A stretch of 64,000 nucleotides of DNA from Metabacillus mangrovi (GTDB lineage Bacteria > Bacillota > Bacilli > Bacillales > Bacillaceae). The notes below the pieces were generated by a model. That model was not told the origin of the DNA. It did no database searches and worked only from the letters and a program-made list of their open reading frames with translations. Positions 35,817-42,969 of this stretch are shown piece by piece (position 1 is the stretch's first letter; the number at the start of each line of letters is the position of its first letter). The translations under genes were made by a program, and so were the position numbers. Location of the stretch: positions 62,001-126,000 of the forward strand of contig NZ_WMIB01000004.1 in assembly GCF_009711125.1 (NCBI RefSeq), read 5' to 3'.

Positions 35817-36335
35817 TTATTTTGTATACCTATTGGCATAACTGAAGGCAGTGTAAGAATCTGGTTTAATAATGGCTTCCACTCCCATTGCCGTGATTCT
35901 TCCGATCATTTCCTGAATGAGGTCTTTTGTAGCGCCTTTTCTCCCAATATCAAGGTGAATTTCGAAAGATAAATCGGCTCCCTCTTCGGAAAAAGGGATG
36001 AGAATATCAGACAATTCTCCCATATAAAGGGTGATGAAGGAGTAGGCCAGCTCCTGGCTGAGCGCGGTTTCCGTCGAAATTTTTTCGTGGATGCTCATGA
36101 TTGGCCTGGGCAGTATGAAATTCTTCAGGCATCCCCAGGCCCCCTTGCCTTTTCGGTGAAGGTGAACTGCTGTGATAAACTTGGTATGCAGATGGTGGAC
36201 ATGGGAATCCGTCCCGATTGAGAGCACATACTCGGAACGCGGGTCCATCTGAATGAACTTCTTAAGCCGGGATATAACATCCTGCAGGGTCATGTTGTCT
36301 TCCGTAACATTGTAAAAGGCACACGTATCGTTCAT
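35817..36335 (-). CDS. ykuK: YkuK (DUF458, RNase H-like)
   Basis: A 172-residue cytosolic protein of unknown function conserved in spore formers. The core SEYVLSIGTDSHVHHLHTKF holds a DSH motif like the first acidic strand of RNase H-like folds, followed by TAVHLHRKGKGAW and FEIHLDIGRKGATKDLIQEM. The start is the second of two tandem ATGs (36335), with AAAGGAG 7 bases upstream. It follows ykuJ on the same strand and precedes abbA, as in Bacillus. Confidence 0.88.
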   Translation of the reverse strand: MNDTCAFYNVTEDNMTLQDVISRLKKFIQMDPRSEYVLSIGTDSHVHHLHTKFITAVHLHRKGKGAWGCLKNFILPRPIMSIHEKISTETALSQELAYSFITLYMGELSDILIPFSEEGADLSFEIHLDIGRKGATKDLIQEMIGRITAMGVEAIIKPDSYTAFSYANRYTK

Positions 36336-36436
36336 CATGCATCTCCTTTTAAGGTTCTTACTTAACCTTATACGCATTCTAAAACCGATATGTTATTCCT
36401 TTTCCCCATCCATGTTAAATCTATGTAAAGGGCCTC

Positions 36437-36676
36437 TTATGCCTGAAGCAGATCAAAGATTTCGATAGCGATGATATCAATGTTGTCAAATTGATACGTT
36501 TGCGGTTTTGCACCCTTTTCAAACACTTCCAGCTCAAACATTTCATTTTTTTCGAAATATTTTACACTGCACTTTTTTTCTCCTTCTACCTCAAAGAAAC
36601 GCTGGGAAGGCTCGTTGCCTGCTGCGGTTTCCTGTAGACTTTGAAGACGGCTGATAATACCTGTTAATTGGGACAT
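36437..36676 (-). CDS. ykuJ: YkuJ (DUF1797)
   Basis: A 79-residue cytosolic protein, exactly the usual length. Typical stretches are SQLTGIISRLQSLQE, FFEVEGEKKCSVKYFEKN and YQFDNIDIIAIEIFDLL. No function is known. GGAGAAAAAA precedes the ATG. It heads the ykuJ-ykuK stretch on the - strand. Confidence 0.9.
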   Translation of the reverse strand: MSQLTGIISRLQSLQETAAGNEPSQRFFEVEGEKKCSVKYFEKNEMFELEVFEKGAKPQTYQFDNIDIIAIEIFDLLQA

Positions 36677-37384
36677 GCTTTTTTTCTCCTTCCAAAGGAC
36701 ATTGGGTCCTTATCGCTTATTTTCTTCGTACTTTGTTATTTTTATCCATTGTGAATCAAGCTATTTCTATTAGAAAGTTTACCACATTTGGATTCAGGAT
36801 AATATGTTCGCTTGCTTACAATTTTACGACTTTGGCGGGGCCTGCTGTAATAAAGGTGTTCAGCAAAGTCAGATCCTGCTGTTCCAACATTTGAAGAGGG
36901 AATTCCAATAAAAAAAGATCGAGACAAACTGGCAATTTGCACTCTGGAGGCTGTTGATTCTCCGGAACATGCCAAACATCATTTCAGCATATTTAAACCG
37001 ATAAGTAAAGGAATTTTTACCGGAGATGGCAAGGGGATTGTATATTCCGGCATGGAATTGAGCCCGTTTTGACTGCCTTCCGCCCTCTCCGTCACGAAGG
37101 CTGTGCCGGAAATTCCGGCTGCCTGCAATCCCGCTTTAACGTTCCCATAGGCACCGGGTCAGGCTTGAAAAGAGCTCCGCAAAGATTTGCCAGCTTTCAG
37201 CAAACAGTCCGATTTCCATGAACAACTTGATGCAAAGCTCACCTTAACAAATCGGGCACATGCTGCTGGATGGGCCGGAAATTCACCGGTCCACCCCGTA
37301 TATGATATCATGGGAATGGGTTAGTCTTTCAGTGCCATGGGCTCGTCCTTTATTATTATCTCTAACATTCCAGAAAGCAGTGAT
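36677..37384. other. 708-bp stretch without an intact gene; possible decayed gene
   Basis: No complete frame with a ribosome binding site is present. On the + strand a 72-codon open stretch without a start codon (36854-37072) reads DPAVPTFEEGIPIKKDRDKL and later GIFTGDGKGIVYSGMELSPF, which looks protein-like. An upstream stretch in another frame contains YNFTTLAGPAVIKVFSK, and a third near 37170-37320 reads HAAGWAGNSPVHPVYDIMG. These could be frame-shifted remnants of one gene. I do not recognise the family. The promoter of the glutaredoxin-like gene may lie at the right end. Confidence 0.3.
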
Positions 37385-37624
37385 ATGAATATGACCAAAA
37401 AGATAACGCTTTATACGCAGCCGGATTGCCCTCCATGTAAAATTACGAGGCAGTTTCTTGACCATCATAAGCTTCCTTACGAAGTCATCGATGTATCAGA
37501 AGATCAGGAGGCAAGAACATACCTGACCCAGAGTCTGCAGTCTTATTCCACACCTACCGTTACTGTCGGCGAAAAGGTTGTGAAAGGATTCAACCTTCAG
37601 GAGCTTGAAAAATTAGTCCTATGA
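37385..37624 (+). CDS. Glutaredoxin/NrdH-like thiol protein
   Basis: A 79-residue thioredoxin-fold protein. The redox site is QPDCPPCKITRQFL (CxxC), the cis-proline region is YSTPTVTVGEKVVKGFN, and the ending is the usual helix. It reduces disulfides, with partner unknown. I place the start at the ATG at 37385, because the frame upstream encodes unrelated sequence; the ribosome binding site is weak (AGAAAGCAG), and the ATG two codons on is an alternative. Confidence 0.8.
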   Translation: MNMTKKITLYTQPDCPPCKITRQFLDHHKLPYEVIDVSEDQEARTYLTQSLQSYSTPTVTVGEKVVKGFNLQELEKLVL

Positions 37625-37633
37625 TGCTGCATA

Positions 37634-37662
37634 AAAAAGAAGCCTCACGGCTTCTTTTTAAA
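37634..37662. terminator. Bidirectional terminator
   Basis: Arms AAAAAGAAGCC (37634-37644) and GGCTTCTTTTT (37649-37659), loop TCAC, between convergent genes; the catalase stop codon overlaps the right arm. Confidence 0.85.
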
Positions 37663-38551
37663 TTCCTGCATTTCGCTGCAGTCTTTTCGCGATTTCCTTA
37701 AAATCCTCTTCTGAAATACCCGGAGCAAACTCTTCCGGTATCTCCTCCAGATCCGGAACAGGAGCTCCCTGCGGATGGCCGATGACCACTTCAAGCGGCT
37801 CCCCCTTCGGCCCTGTACCTTTCCAGATTTTATCGATGTCTCTGTAGTACGTATCACTGAATGTGTACAGCTTTCTGTTTACTCCGAGATCTTCATACTT
37901 CCTTGTGCTTGAAAACCTGGCATTATCAATATCCGGGATCGGAAGCATCTTCATTACGTCGACTCCGGTTGCCACTTCCAGAGCCTTTGCGTAGGCGAGT
38001 ATGTGAACCCCTCCCCTTACAAGCAAATAACCGATCATTTCCCTCGCTGCGGGATTGTCCGTCATTTCGTACACTCTCATTTTATGTGTTCTGGCACCGC
38101 ATTCCAAAAAGAAGTTATGAAGAAGATCGAGGACGAGGTTTCCGCTGTTAAATACATTGTCCCCGGTCCACGCTCTGCCCATGGAATCAAATGGGAACGA
38201 CGTCTGGGCAGTGGAGATAAAGTGGAGCGTATTCCGCTTATCGACCGCCTCTCTCATCGGTGTTGAGTCAGGAGGACCTGGATGAGTGGTGCCGATGATC
38301 ATCAGGTTGATGGTATTGGACACGAGCTCTACATGCCCCAGTTCTTCGGCCGTAATACTTGCCACCAGATCATAGAAGGGCTTCAGCTTTTTTTTGTTTC
38401 TGAAATTAAACGATTGGTACATATAGTTATTCAGCGTAGACATCTCGCCAAATTTGCCGCCCAGCAGCTCCTGGACTGCCGCTGCAGCATTCGCATCGGG
38501 ATGTTTTGGCCGGGGAAGATCAATCGGTAATCTGTCGATACGGGTAAACAT
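37658..38551 (-). CDS. Manganese catalase
   Basis: A non-haem dimanganese catalase that breaks hydrogen peroxide into water and oxygen. It has 297 residues with a ferritin-like core; metal ligands are in QELLGGKFGEMSTLNNYMYQ, ITAEELGHVELVSN and LECGARTHKMRVYEMTD. The start is the ATG at 38551, 7 bases after GGGAGG. The family includes spore proteins such as CotJC and general catalases such as YdbD. The - strand upstream region contains TGCTTA and CATATAA 18 bp apart, weakly like a sporulation sigma-G promoter, but this is tentative. Confidence 0.9.
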   Translation of the reverse strand: MFTRIDRLPIDLPRPKHPDANAAAAVQELLGGKFGEMSTLNNYMYQSFNFRNKKKLKPFYDLVASITAEELGHVELVSNTINLMIIGTTHPGPPDSTPMREAVDKRNTLHFISTAQTSFPFDSMGRAWTGDNVFNSGNLVLDLLHNFFLECGARTHKMRVYEMTDNPAAREMIGYLLVRGGVHILAYAKALEVATGVDVMKMLPIPDIDNARFSSTRKYEDLGVNRKLYTFSDTYYRDIDKIWKGTGPKGEPLEVVIGHPQGAPVPDLEEIPEEFAPGISEEDFKEIAKRLQRNAGI

Positions 38552-38700
38552 ATCCATTCCTCCCTTTTTACACACTGTTATTTACTTATGAAAGGGAGGC
38601 CTGTTTATATGCTTTTTACGCTCTCATGCTAAGCATTGACAAGGACCATGAAGGTCCCTTCCAGCCGGACAAAACCCGGTACTCATGTTCTGTGTGGAGC

Positions 38701-38777
38701 AAAAAAATCCCCGGCTTAAAAGCCGGGGAAGAAATTCCGTACTATTGGGGGAGACGGAATCATTTTCTATACCTATT
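38701..38777 (-). ncRNA. fsrA: Fur-regulated small RNA FsrA
   Basis: About 77 bases transcribed on the - strand from near 38777. The order is an AU-rich 5' end, a 7-bp hairpin (ATTCCGT at 38754-38760, ACGGAAT at 38734-38740) whose loop contains CTCCCCC, then a GC-rich terminator (arms at 38708-38717 and 38720-38729) with T7. FsrA of B. subtilis is an iron-sparing RNA that uses C-rich single strands to block translation of iron-protein genes. As I recall it lies between ykuJ and ykuI, which is also the interval here. The Fur box inside the promoter completes the match. No protein frame fits. Confidence 0.8.
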
Positions 38778-38782
38778 ACCCA

Positions 38783-38811
38783 ATGATAATGATTATCATT
38801 ATCTGTGTCAA
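38783..38811 (-). promoter_or_regulatory. fsrA promoter with embedded Fur box
   Basis: On the - strand, TTGACA (38806-38811), a 17-bp spacer and TATCAT (38783-38788). Between and over them lies GATAATGATTATCATTATC (38785-38803), a perfect 9-1-9 palindrome and an 18 of 19 match to the Fur consensus. Bound Fur would block RNA polymerase directly. Confidence 0.88.
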
Positions 38812-38812
38812 T

Positions 38813-39367
38813 CTATTTTGGTTCTGTGAGGCTCTCGGATATAGAGGCAACTTTCCAGTGACCATCTTCCTTCACAAGTGTCACCGATTCATAATGTCCT
38901 TCATAAGTCACCGGACCCTCATCAGTCTTCTCAAAATACTGATAGACAATCTTTTTGTTTCCGAGGTCTTTTATTTTTGTGGACGAGTCATAAGCGAAAA
39001 ACGGAATAGACAAAATAGGGAAATCTGTTCCATAAACAATATATTCCTTCTCACCTTTTACCGCGTTATGCTTTAGATAAACGTCTGCCATCTTCTCAGT
39101 GAAATAAGGTTCAAGAACTTCTTTCATCTCCTGTTTGGAACGTTCTTCATTGCCCAGGGATATCTGCTTCTGATACGCATCCTGCAGAAGTTCAAGCGTT
39201 GTTTCCGTTTTATTTACTTTCTCGGTATTATCTACTGTTTCGGCCTTATTTACCGTCTCGGCTGCCTGCGCCGGCTTTATAGTGGGTGCGGCTGTCTCTC
39301 CAACGGCGGGCGCTCCAAATGAAAAAAAGAAGATGGTTGACGCTGCGACTACTGACCGTATTTTCAT
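38813..39367 (-). CDS. Secreted protein, possible DUF3993
   Basis: A 184-residue protein with a signal peptide (KIRSVVAASTIFFFSFGAPA) and a Lys/Glu/Thr-rich linker (VNKAETVDNTEKVNKTE). Then comes a domain with YFTEKMADVYLKHNA and a closing YEGHYESVTLVKEDGHWKVA, which resembles NTF2-like folds of secreted Bacillus proteins such as DUF3993. Its role is unknown. The start is the ATG at 39367, with GGAGG 8 bases upstream. Its stop codon lies only a few bases before the fsrA -35 element, so read-through could overlap fsrA and end at the same terminator. Confidence 0.75.
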   Translation of the reverse strand: MKIRSVVAASTIFFFSFGAPAVGETAAPTIKPAQAAETVNKAETVDNTEKVNKTETTLELLQDAYQKQISLGNEERSKQEMKEVLEPYFTEKMADVYLKHNAVKGEKEYIVYGTDFPILSIPFFAYDSSTKIKDLGNKKIVYQYFEKTDEGPVTYEGHYESVTLVKEDGHWKVASISESLTEPK

Positions 39368-39464
39368 GTTTAAATCCTCCATTTCTTCCCGTCCGGAAAG
39401 ATTGATTTATCCGGCATGTTTCTTCTTAACACTTGTTATTCCACCGCTTAAAAAATCCAAACGT

Positions 39465-39497
39465 AAAAAAAACAGAGACTGCAGCAGCTCTGTTTTT
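39465..39497 (-). terminator. Terminator after the small membrane protein gene
   Basis: Arms AAAACAGAG (39469-39477) and CTCTGTTTT (39488-39496); on the - strand the stem is followed by T8. Confidence 0.8.
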
Positions 39498-39724
39498 CAA
39501 TACCCGTATGAGAAGGCGAAATAAAGGATCAGAACAGCCAGAAGCAGCCCTGCTCCTGTATAAACAAGAAAGACCGGATTCAAAAGATAAGGATGTGCCT
39601 GAACGCTTTTTGCGGGCGGTTCATCTTGTTCTTTCTTAAGGGTCATGCTGAATCTCCCTGTACGCAAGGTGAGAACCAGCCCGGCGATCAGGATAAGGAG
39701 AGCGGCAGCGGCTAAGGCAATCAT
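39497..39724 (-). CDS. Small two-helix membrane protein
   Basis: A 75-residue protein with hydrophobic helices at about 2-20 and 50-72, joined by a polar loop containing TLKKEQDEPPAKSVQAHPYL. AGGAGG is 6 bases before the ATG, so it is a real gene. I do not recognise the family. It follows ykuI by 50 bases on the same strand and may be co-transcribed with it. Confidence 0.7.
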   Translation of the reverse strand: MIALAAAALLILIAGLVLTLRTGRFSMTLKKEQDEPPAKSVQAHPYLLNPVFLVYTGAGLLLAVLILYFAFSYGY

Positions 39725-39774
39725 ATAAACCTCCTGATTTTTTTCCTTATTGTCAGCAATTCCCCTCTATTTAT

Positions 39775-40992
39775 TCACAGCATCCCATTCTGTTCATATA
39801 AATACTGATAGGACAAGTCGATAAAAAGATAATGACCATCGGACAAAGGATAGGAATAAGTCCGAATCGTTTCTCCCGTTTCGATATCACTGTATAAATC
39901 ACTGAAAAAGCCCCGTCTGCCAATCCTCATTTTCATCAGGTTTTCCAGAAAATACGGACGCCAGCTCCAGTTTTTGTGTTTGTATTGCTCCTGAATAACC
40001 CAGGAGTCCTTTTCCCTGTATACGTTCCCGGTTGTCTGAAATCCGTCAGCGTCACATATATAAATCCGGAAGCTGCAGTCAGTCAGCTCTTTAGCCAGAC
40101 GTTCAACCAGCTCATCCTGCGTCCCGCACAGCTTAATCCACTTTTCTGCAAGGTGATGAATCCGCTTGTAAAACTGCTCAGAAAGCTCATAAAATGTCTC
40201 CAGCTTTCTTTTCTCATGCACGATGAATTGATGAAATTCACTTGAAAGCTTCTCTTTCTGAAGGTTTTTTTCAATGAAGCCCGGGGCCGATTTTGCAAGA
40301 TAAAACCCTTGATAATACCGCCCGCTGTTTCTCCAGGCATATTGAAGCTGGAAATTCGCCTCTATGTCCTCAAAAAGGATGGCAGCTCCGATCTTTCTCG
40401 CCAGCAGGGAAATCGAATACAGCACATCATTATAAGCGGCTGTATCCGCACTCATTTTTAAAGGCTGAAGGCTGATTTTCAGAATGTCCGGCGACATCCT
40501 TCCGATCCTTCCCAGGTTGCTGCTTTCTCTGCCGATACCTGCGGCTGCAATTTTAATCCCATACGTTCTGTAATACAAAATCATATGCTGCAGACGCTCA
40601 AAATCGCCTGTAAAGCGGTGTTCTGTTATTTCTACCGCTATTCTTTTCAGATCGAGGCCTCTTTCCTTATAGTCAAGCAGCAGGCTGAGTAAACCTTCCC
40701 CCTGATCAAGCATCAATAAATCAGCGTCCCGGTTGATGAACAGCATAGGCTGCTGCTGTTCATTAAGGGCATATTCCAAGGCACTTTCTGTAATCCGCTC
40801 ATCTATTTCAATTTTATATTCGTCAGGTACACTGCTGTCTTCAAAAAAAGGACCGAGGCTGATCACTTCTCCGTGATCATGGAATCTTCCCAGAACTTCA
40901 TATCCGGCAATGACCTGTTCGTCGGCATTAAAAATGGGTTGAAAATATGGTACCACAGCTTCTTTGTTTGTAAGTATGTCCAGTGCATCCAT
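39775..40992 (-). CDS. ykuI: EAL-domain protein YkuI
   Basis: A 405-residue protein with an EAL domain (c-di-GMP phosphodiesterase fold, residues about 10-250) and a C-terminal PAS-like domain (CSFRIYICDADGFQTTGNV). The match to B. subtilis YkuI is full length. The signature appears as YEVLGR (Glu32), FINRDADLL and VEITEH (Glu121) are kept, and Lys172 is in DILKIS. The metal-binding motif that is normally DDFGxG reads AAAGIG (149-154), with both acidic residues gone. It is therefore likely a c-di-GMP sensor or inactive enzyme. A purine-rich site precedes the ATG. Confidence 0.92.
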   Translation of the reverse strand: MDALDILTNKEAVVPYFQPIFNADEQVIAGYEVLGRFHDHGEVISLGPFFEDSSVPDEYKIEIDERITESALEYALNEQQQPMLFINRDADLLMLDQGEGLLSLLLDYKERGLDLKRIAVEITEHRFTGDFERLQHMILYYRTYGIKIAAAGIGRESSNLGRIGRMSPDILKISLQPLKMSADTAAYNDVLYSISLLARKIGAAILFEDIEANFQLQYAWRNSGRYYQGFYLAKSAPGFIEKNLQKEKLSSEFHQFIVHEKRKLETFYELSEQFYKRIHHLAEKWIKLCGTQDELVERLAKELTDCSFRIYICDADGFQTTGNVYREKDSWVIQEQYKHKNWSWRPYFLENLMKMRIGRRGFFSDLYSDIETGETIRTYSYPLSDGHYLFIDLSYQYLYEQNGML

Positions 40993-41065
40993 TTCCCCGT
41001 CTCTCCCAACTCTTTGCGATTATGCATGATTATACCATAACCTACATGAAGAACCAGAAAGAGAA

Positions 41066-41097
41066 AAAGAAAAGAAACCCGGGAAAACCGGGTTTCT
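41066..41097 (-). terminator. Terminator after fadH
   Basis: Arms AGAAACCCGG (41073-41082) and CCGGGTTTCT (41088-41097), with a T-rich tail on the - strand. Confidence 0.85.
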
Positions 41098-41123
41098 CTG
41101 CGGGACTGCAGCCTCAGCTCTTC

Positions 41124-41888
41124 TTAAAACGGATGCGGGTTAAGCCACTGTCCTCCATCCATCGTGATGCACTCTCCATTTATGTATGCAGCTTCATCCG
41201 ACATCAGGAATGCCGCGACTCCTGCAATCTCCTCAGGGGTGCCTAAGCGTTTCAAAGGAACACTGTTTAAAGTTCTGGCAGCCGCCTCCTCGGACTGGAA
41301 TAATTTATCCGCTCCGCCTGTCCGTTCAATCGGTCCTGGAGCAATGGCATTCACCCGGATTCCGTACCTGCTGCCCCATTCCACTGCAAGCGTCCTGGTC
41401 ATCGCATGCACGCCTGCTTTTGCCGCTGCAGAATGGATGACCCCGGCACCTGCTCCCCATGCATAAGTAGCCAGCATGTTGATGATGCTGCCGTTTATTT
41501 TTTTATCGATCCAATAGTTCCCTACATTGGAGCTCATGTAAAAGGTTCCATTCAGGACGATATTGATCACAGAATTCCATCCGTTAACCGTCAGCTTCTC
41601 GGCAGGGCAGATAAAGTTCCCTGCAGCGTTATTGACGAGACCATCGATCCTTCCGAATCTCCGGTCAGCCTCCTGAACCAGCTCTGCAGCCTTCTCCGGT
41701 TCTCTGACATCCATAGCGAACGTCATAACCTGTCCGTCGCGCTTTTCAATTTCTCTTTTCGTTTCTTCCAGTTTTTCAGCGTTTCTTCCTGTGATAATGA
41801 CAGCATGTCCATCCCTGGCAAACCTGCTGGCCATTGCTTTTCCCATCCCGCTTGAACCACCAGTGATGATCATCACTTTTTCTCCCAT
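41124..41888 (-). CDS. fadH: 2,4-dienoyl-CoA reductase FadH
   Basis: It uses NADPH to reduce 2,4-dienoyl-CoA during oxidation of unsaturated fatty acids. It is a short-chain dehydrogenase of 254 residues: cofactor loop ITGGSSGMGKAMA, NNAAGNF, and APGPIERTGG. The usual YxxxK catalytic pair is replaced by HSAAAK, in keeping with dienoyl reductases, which lack that tyrosine. It resembles B. subtilis FadH (YkuF). The start is the ATG at 41888 after GGGGGAG. An exact FadR-type operator overlies the promoter at 41906. fadG is not adjacent. Confidence 0.92.
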   Translation of the reverse strand: MGEKVMIITGGSSGMGKAMASRFARDGHAVIITGRNAEKLEETKREIEKRDGQVMTFAMDVREPEKAAELVQEADRRFGRIDGLVNNAAGNFICPAEKLTVNGWNSVINIVLNGTFYMSSNVGNYWIDKKINGSIINMLATYAWGAGAGVIHSAAAKAGVHAMTRTLAVEWGSRYGIRVNAIAPGPIERTGGADKLFQSEEAAARTLNSVPLKRLGTPEEIAGVAAFLMSDEAAYINGECITMDGGQWLNPHPF

Positions 41889-41905
41889 TGTTTCTCCCCC
41901 TTTAA

Positions 41906-41930
41906 TGAATGAATAGTCATTCATATTTTA
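41906..41930 (-). promoter_or_regulatory. FadR operator with -10 element
   Basis: TGAATGAATAGTCATTCA (41906-41923) matches the Bacillus FadR consensus TGAATGAMTANTCATTCA at every position. On the - strand TAAAAT (41925-41930) is directly upstream, so FadR would sit over the transcription start. Long-chain acyl-CoA releases FadR. Confidence 0.88.
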
Positions 41931-42042
41931 GCATAGTTCATTCTTGTTTTCGAACTATTTTTCAAGGTGCATCCATTCGAGCCTTTTCCACAAGAAGGAC
42001 ATGTTATAATGAGGCATTCCTTTAAAAGAATGGTAGGTTCCT

Positions 42043-42906
42043 ATGAATAAAAAAATTCCGCGCCGCTCTTTTCTTAAAGGCTTCCTTTCTTTTGCCGCAG
42101 CCGGGTTTACCCTATCGGCGGGAGGATATGGATATGCGAGATTCCTTGAGCCCCGTCTTCTTGATATCCAGCCTTTAAACATAGTCTCCAAAAAGATCCA
42201 GCCTGCGTTTGACGGGTTGAAAATCGTACAGTTCAGTGATACTCATTTGAGCAAACACTACTCTTTAAACCAGCTGAAAAAAATAATAACAGCCATCAAC
42301 GGGCATTCTCCCGACCTTGTTTTCTTTACTGGTGATTTAATCGATGATCCTTTGCATTATAAAGAAGGCAGACAGGTCATCCTGCACCTGAGCGGGATTA
42401 AAGCTGCTCTCGGAAAATATGCGGTATACGGCAATCATGATCACGGCGGGTATGGAACAGGGCTTTATCAGGAGATTATGGCTCAATCCGGTTTTCGTCT
42501 CTTAAAAAATGAGTCTGCCAGAGTCAGCCTCGTGGATGGCTCCTTTATTCACGTAGCCGGTCTGGACGATCTAATATTAGGCAGGCCTGATTACAAAAAA
42601 ACAGCTGCAATGGGAAGCCGTTCCGAATTTACCATTCTTCTTGCACATGAACCGGATGCCTGGCTTGAGGCAAAAAAGTATGATTTTGATCTGCAGCTCT
42701 CAGGCCACAGCCACGGGGGACAAATACAGCTTCCTTTTTACGGACCACTGATCACGCCTCCATATGCGGATGTGTATACAGAGGGAATGTATACTTCTGG
42801 TGAGAAAAATCTCTACGTGAACAGGGGGCTTGGCACAACCAGGCTTCCCTTCCGGTTTCTATCCGTGCCGGAAATTACCGTGATTACTTTAATGAAGGGG
42901 AAGTAA
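42043..42906 (+). CDS. ykuE: Metallophosphoesterase YkuE (Tat substrate)
   Basis: A 287-residue exported phosphodiesterase. The N-terminus PRRSFLKGFLSFAAAGF is a twin-arginine signal, as for B. subtilis YkuE, which uses TatAyCy and localises to the wall. Metal ligands follow in the family order: VQFSDTHL, FTGDLIDD, YGNHDHGG, LLAHEPD and LSGHSHGGQ. The natural substrate is not known. The upstream fadH is divergent. It ends in a strong terminator shared with ppk. Confidence 0.93.
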   Translation: MNKKIPRRSFLKGFLSFAAAGFTLSAGGYGYARFLEPRLLDIQPLNIVSKKIQPAFDGLKIVQFSDTHLSKHYSLNQLKKIITAINGHSPDLVFFTGDLIDDPLHYKEGRQVILHLSGIKAALGKYAVYGNHDHGGYGTGLYQEIMAQSGFRLLKNESARVSLVDGSFIHVAGLDDLILGRPDYKKTAAMGSRSEFTILLAHEPDAWLEAKKYDFDLQLSGHSHGGQIQLPFYGPLITPPYADVYTEGMYTSGEKNLYVNRGLGTTRLPFRFLSVPEITVITLMKGK

Positions 42907-42919
42907 GCGATAATCGAAA

Positions 42920-42955
42920 AAAACCCGGAACGCAGCTGCTATCCGGGTTTTCCTG
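42920..42955. terminator. Bidirectional terminator
   Basis: Arms AAAACCCGGA (42920-42929) and TCCGGGTTTT (42942-42951) between convergent ykuE and ppk. Confidence 0.85.
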
Positions 42956-42969
42956 TTTATCTGTCTGTC

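Noticed and set aside
38783-39076. 97-codon + strand frame starting in the Fur box
   Set aside because: It is antisense to the secreted-protein gene and to the fsrA promoter and has no binding site.
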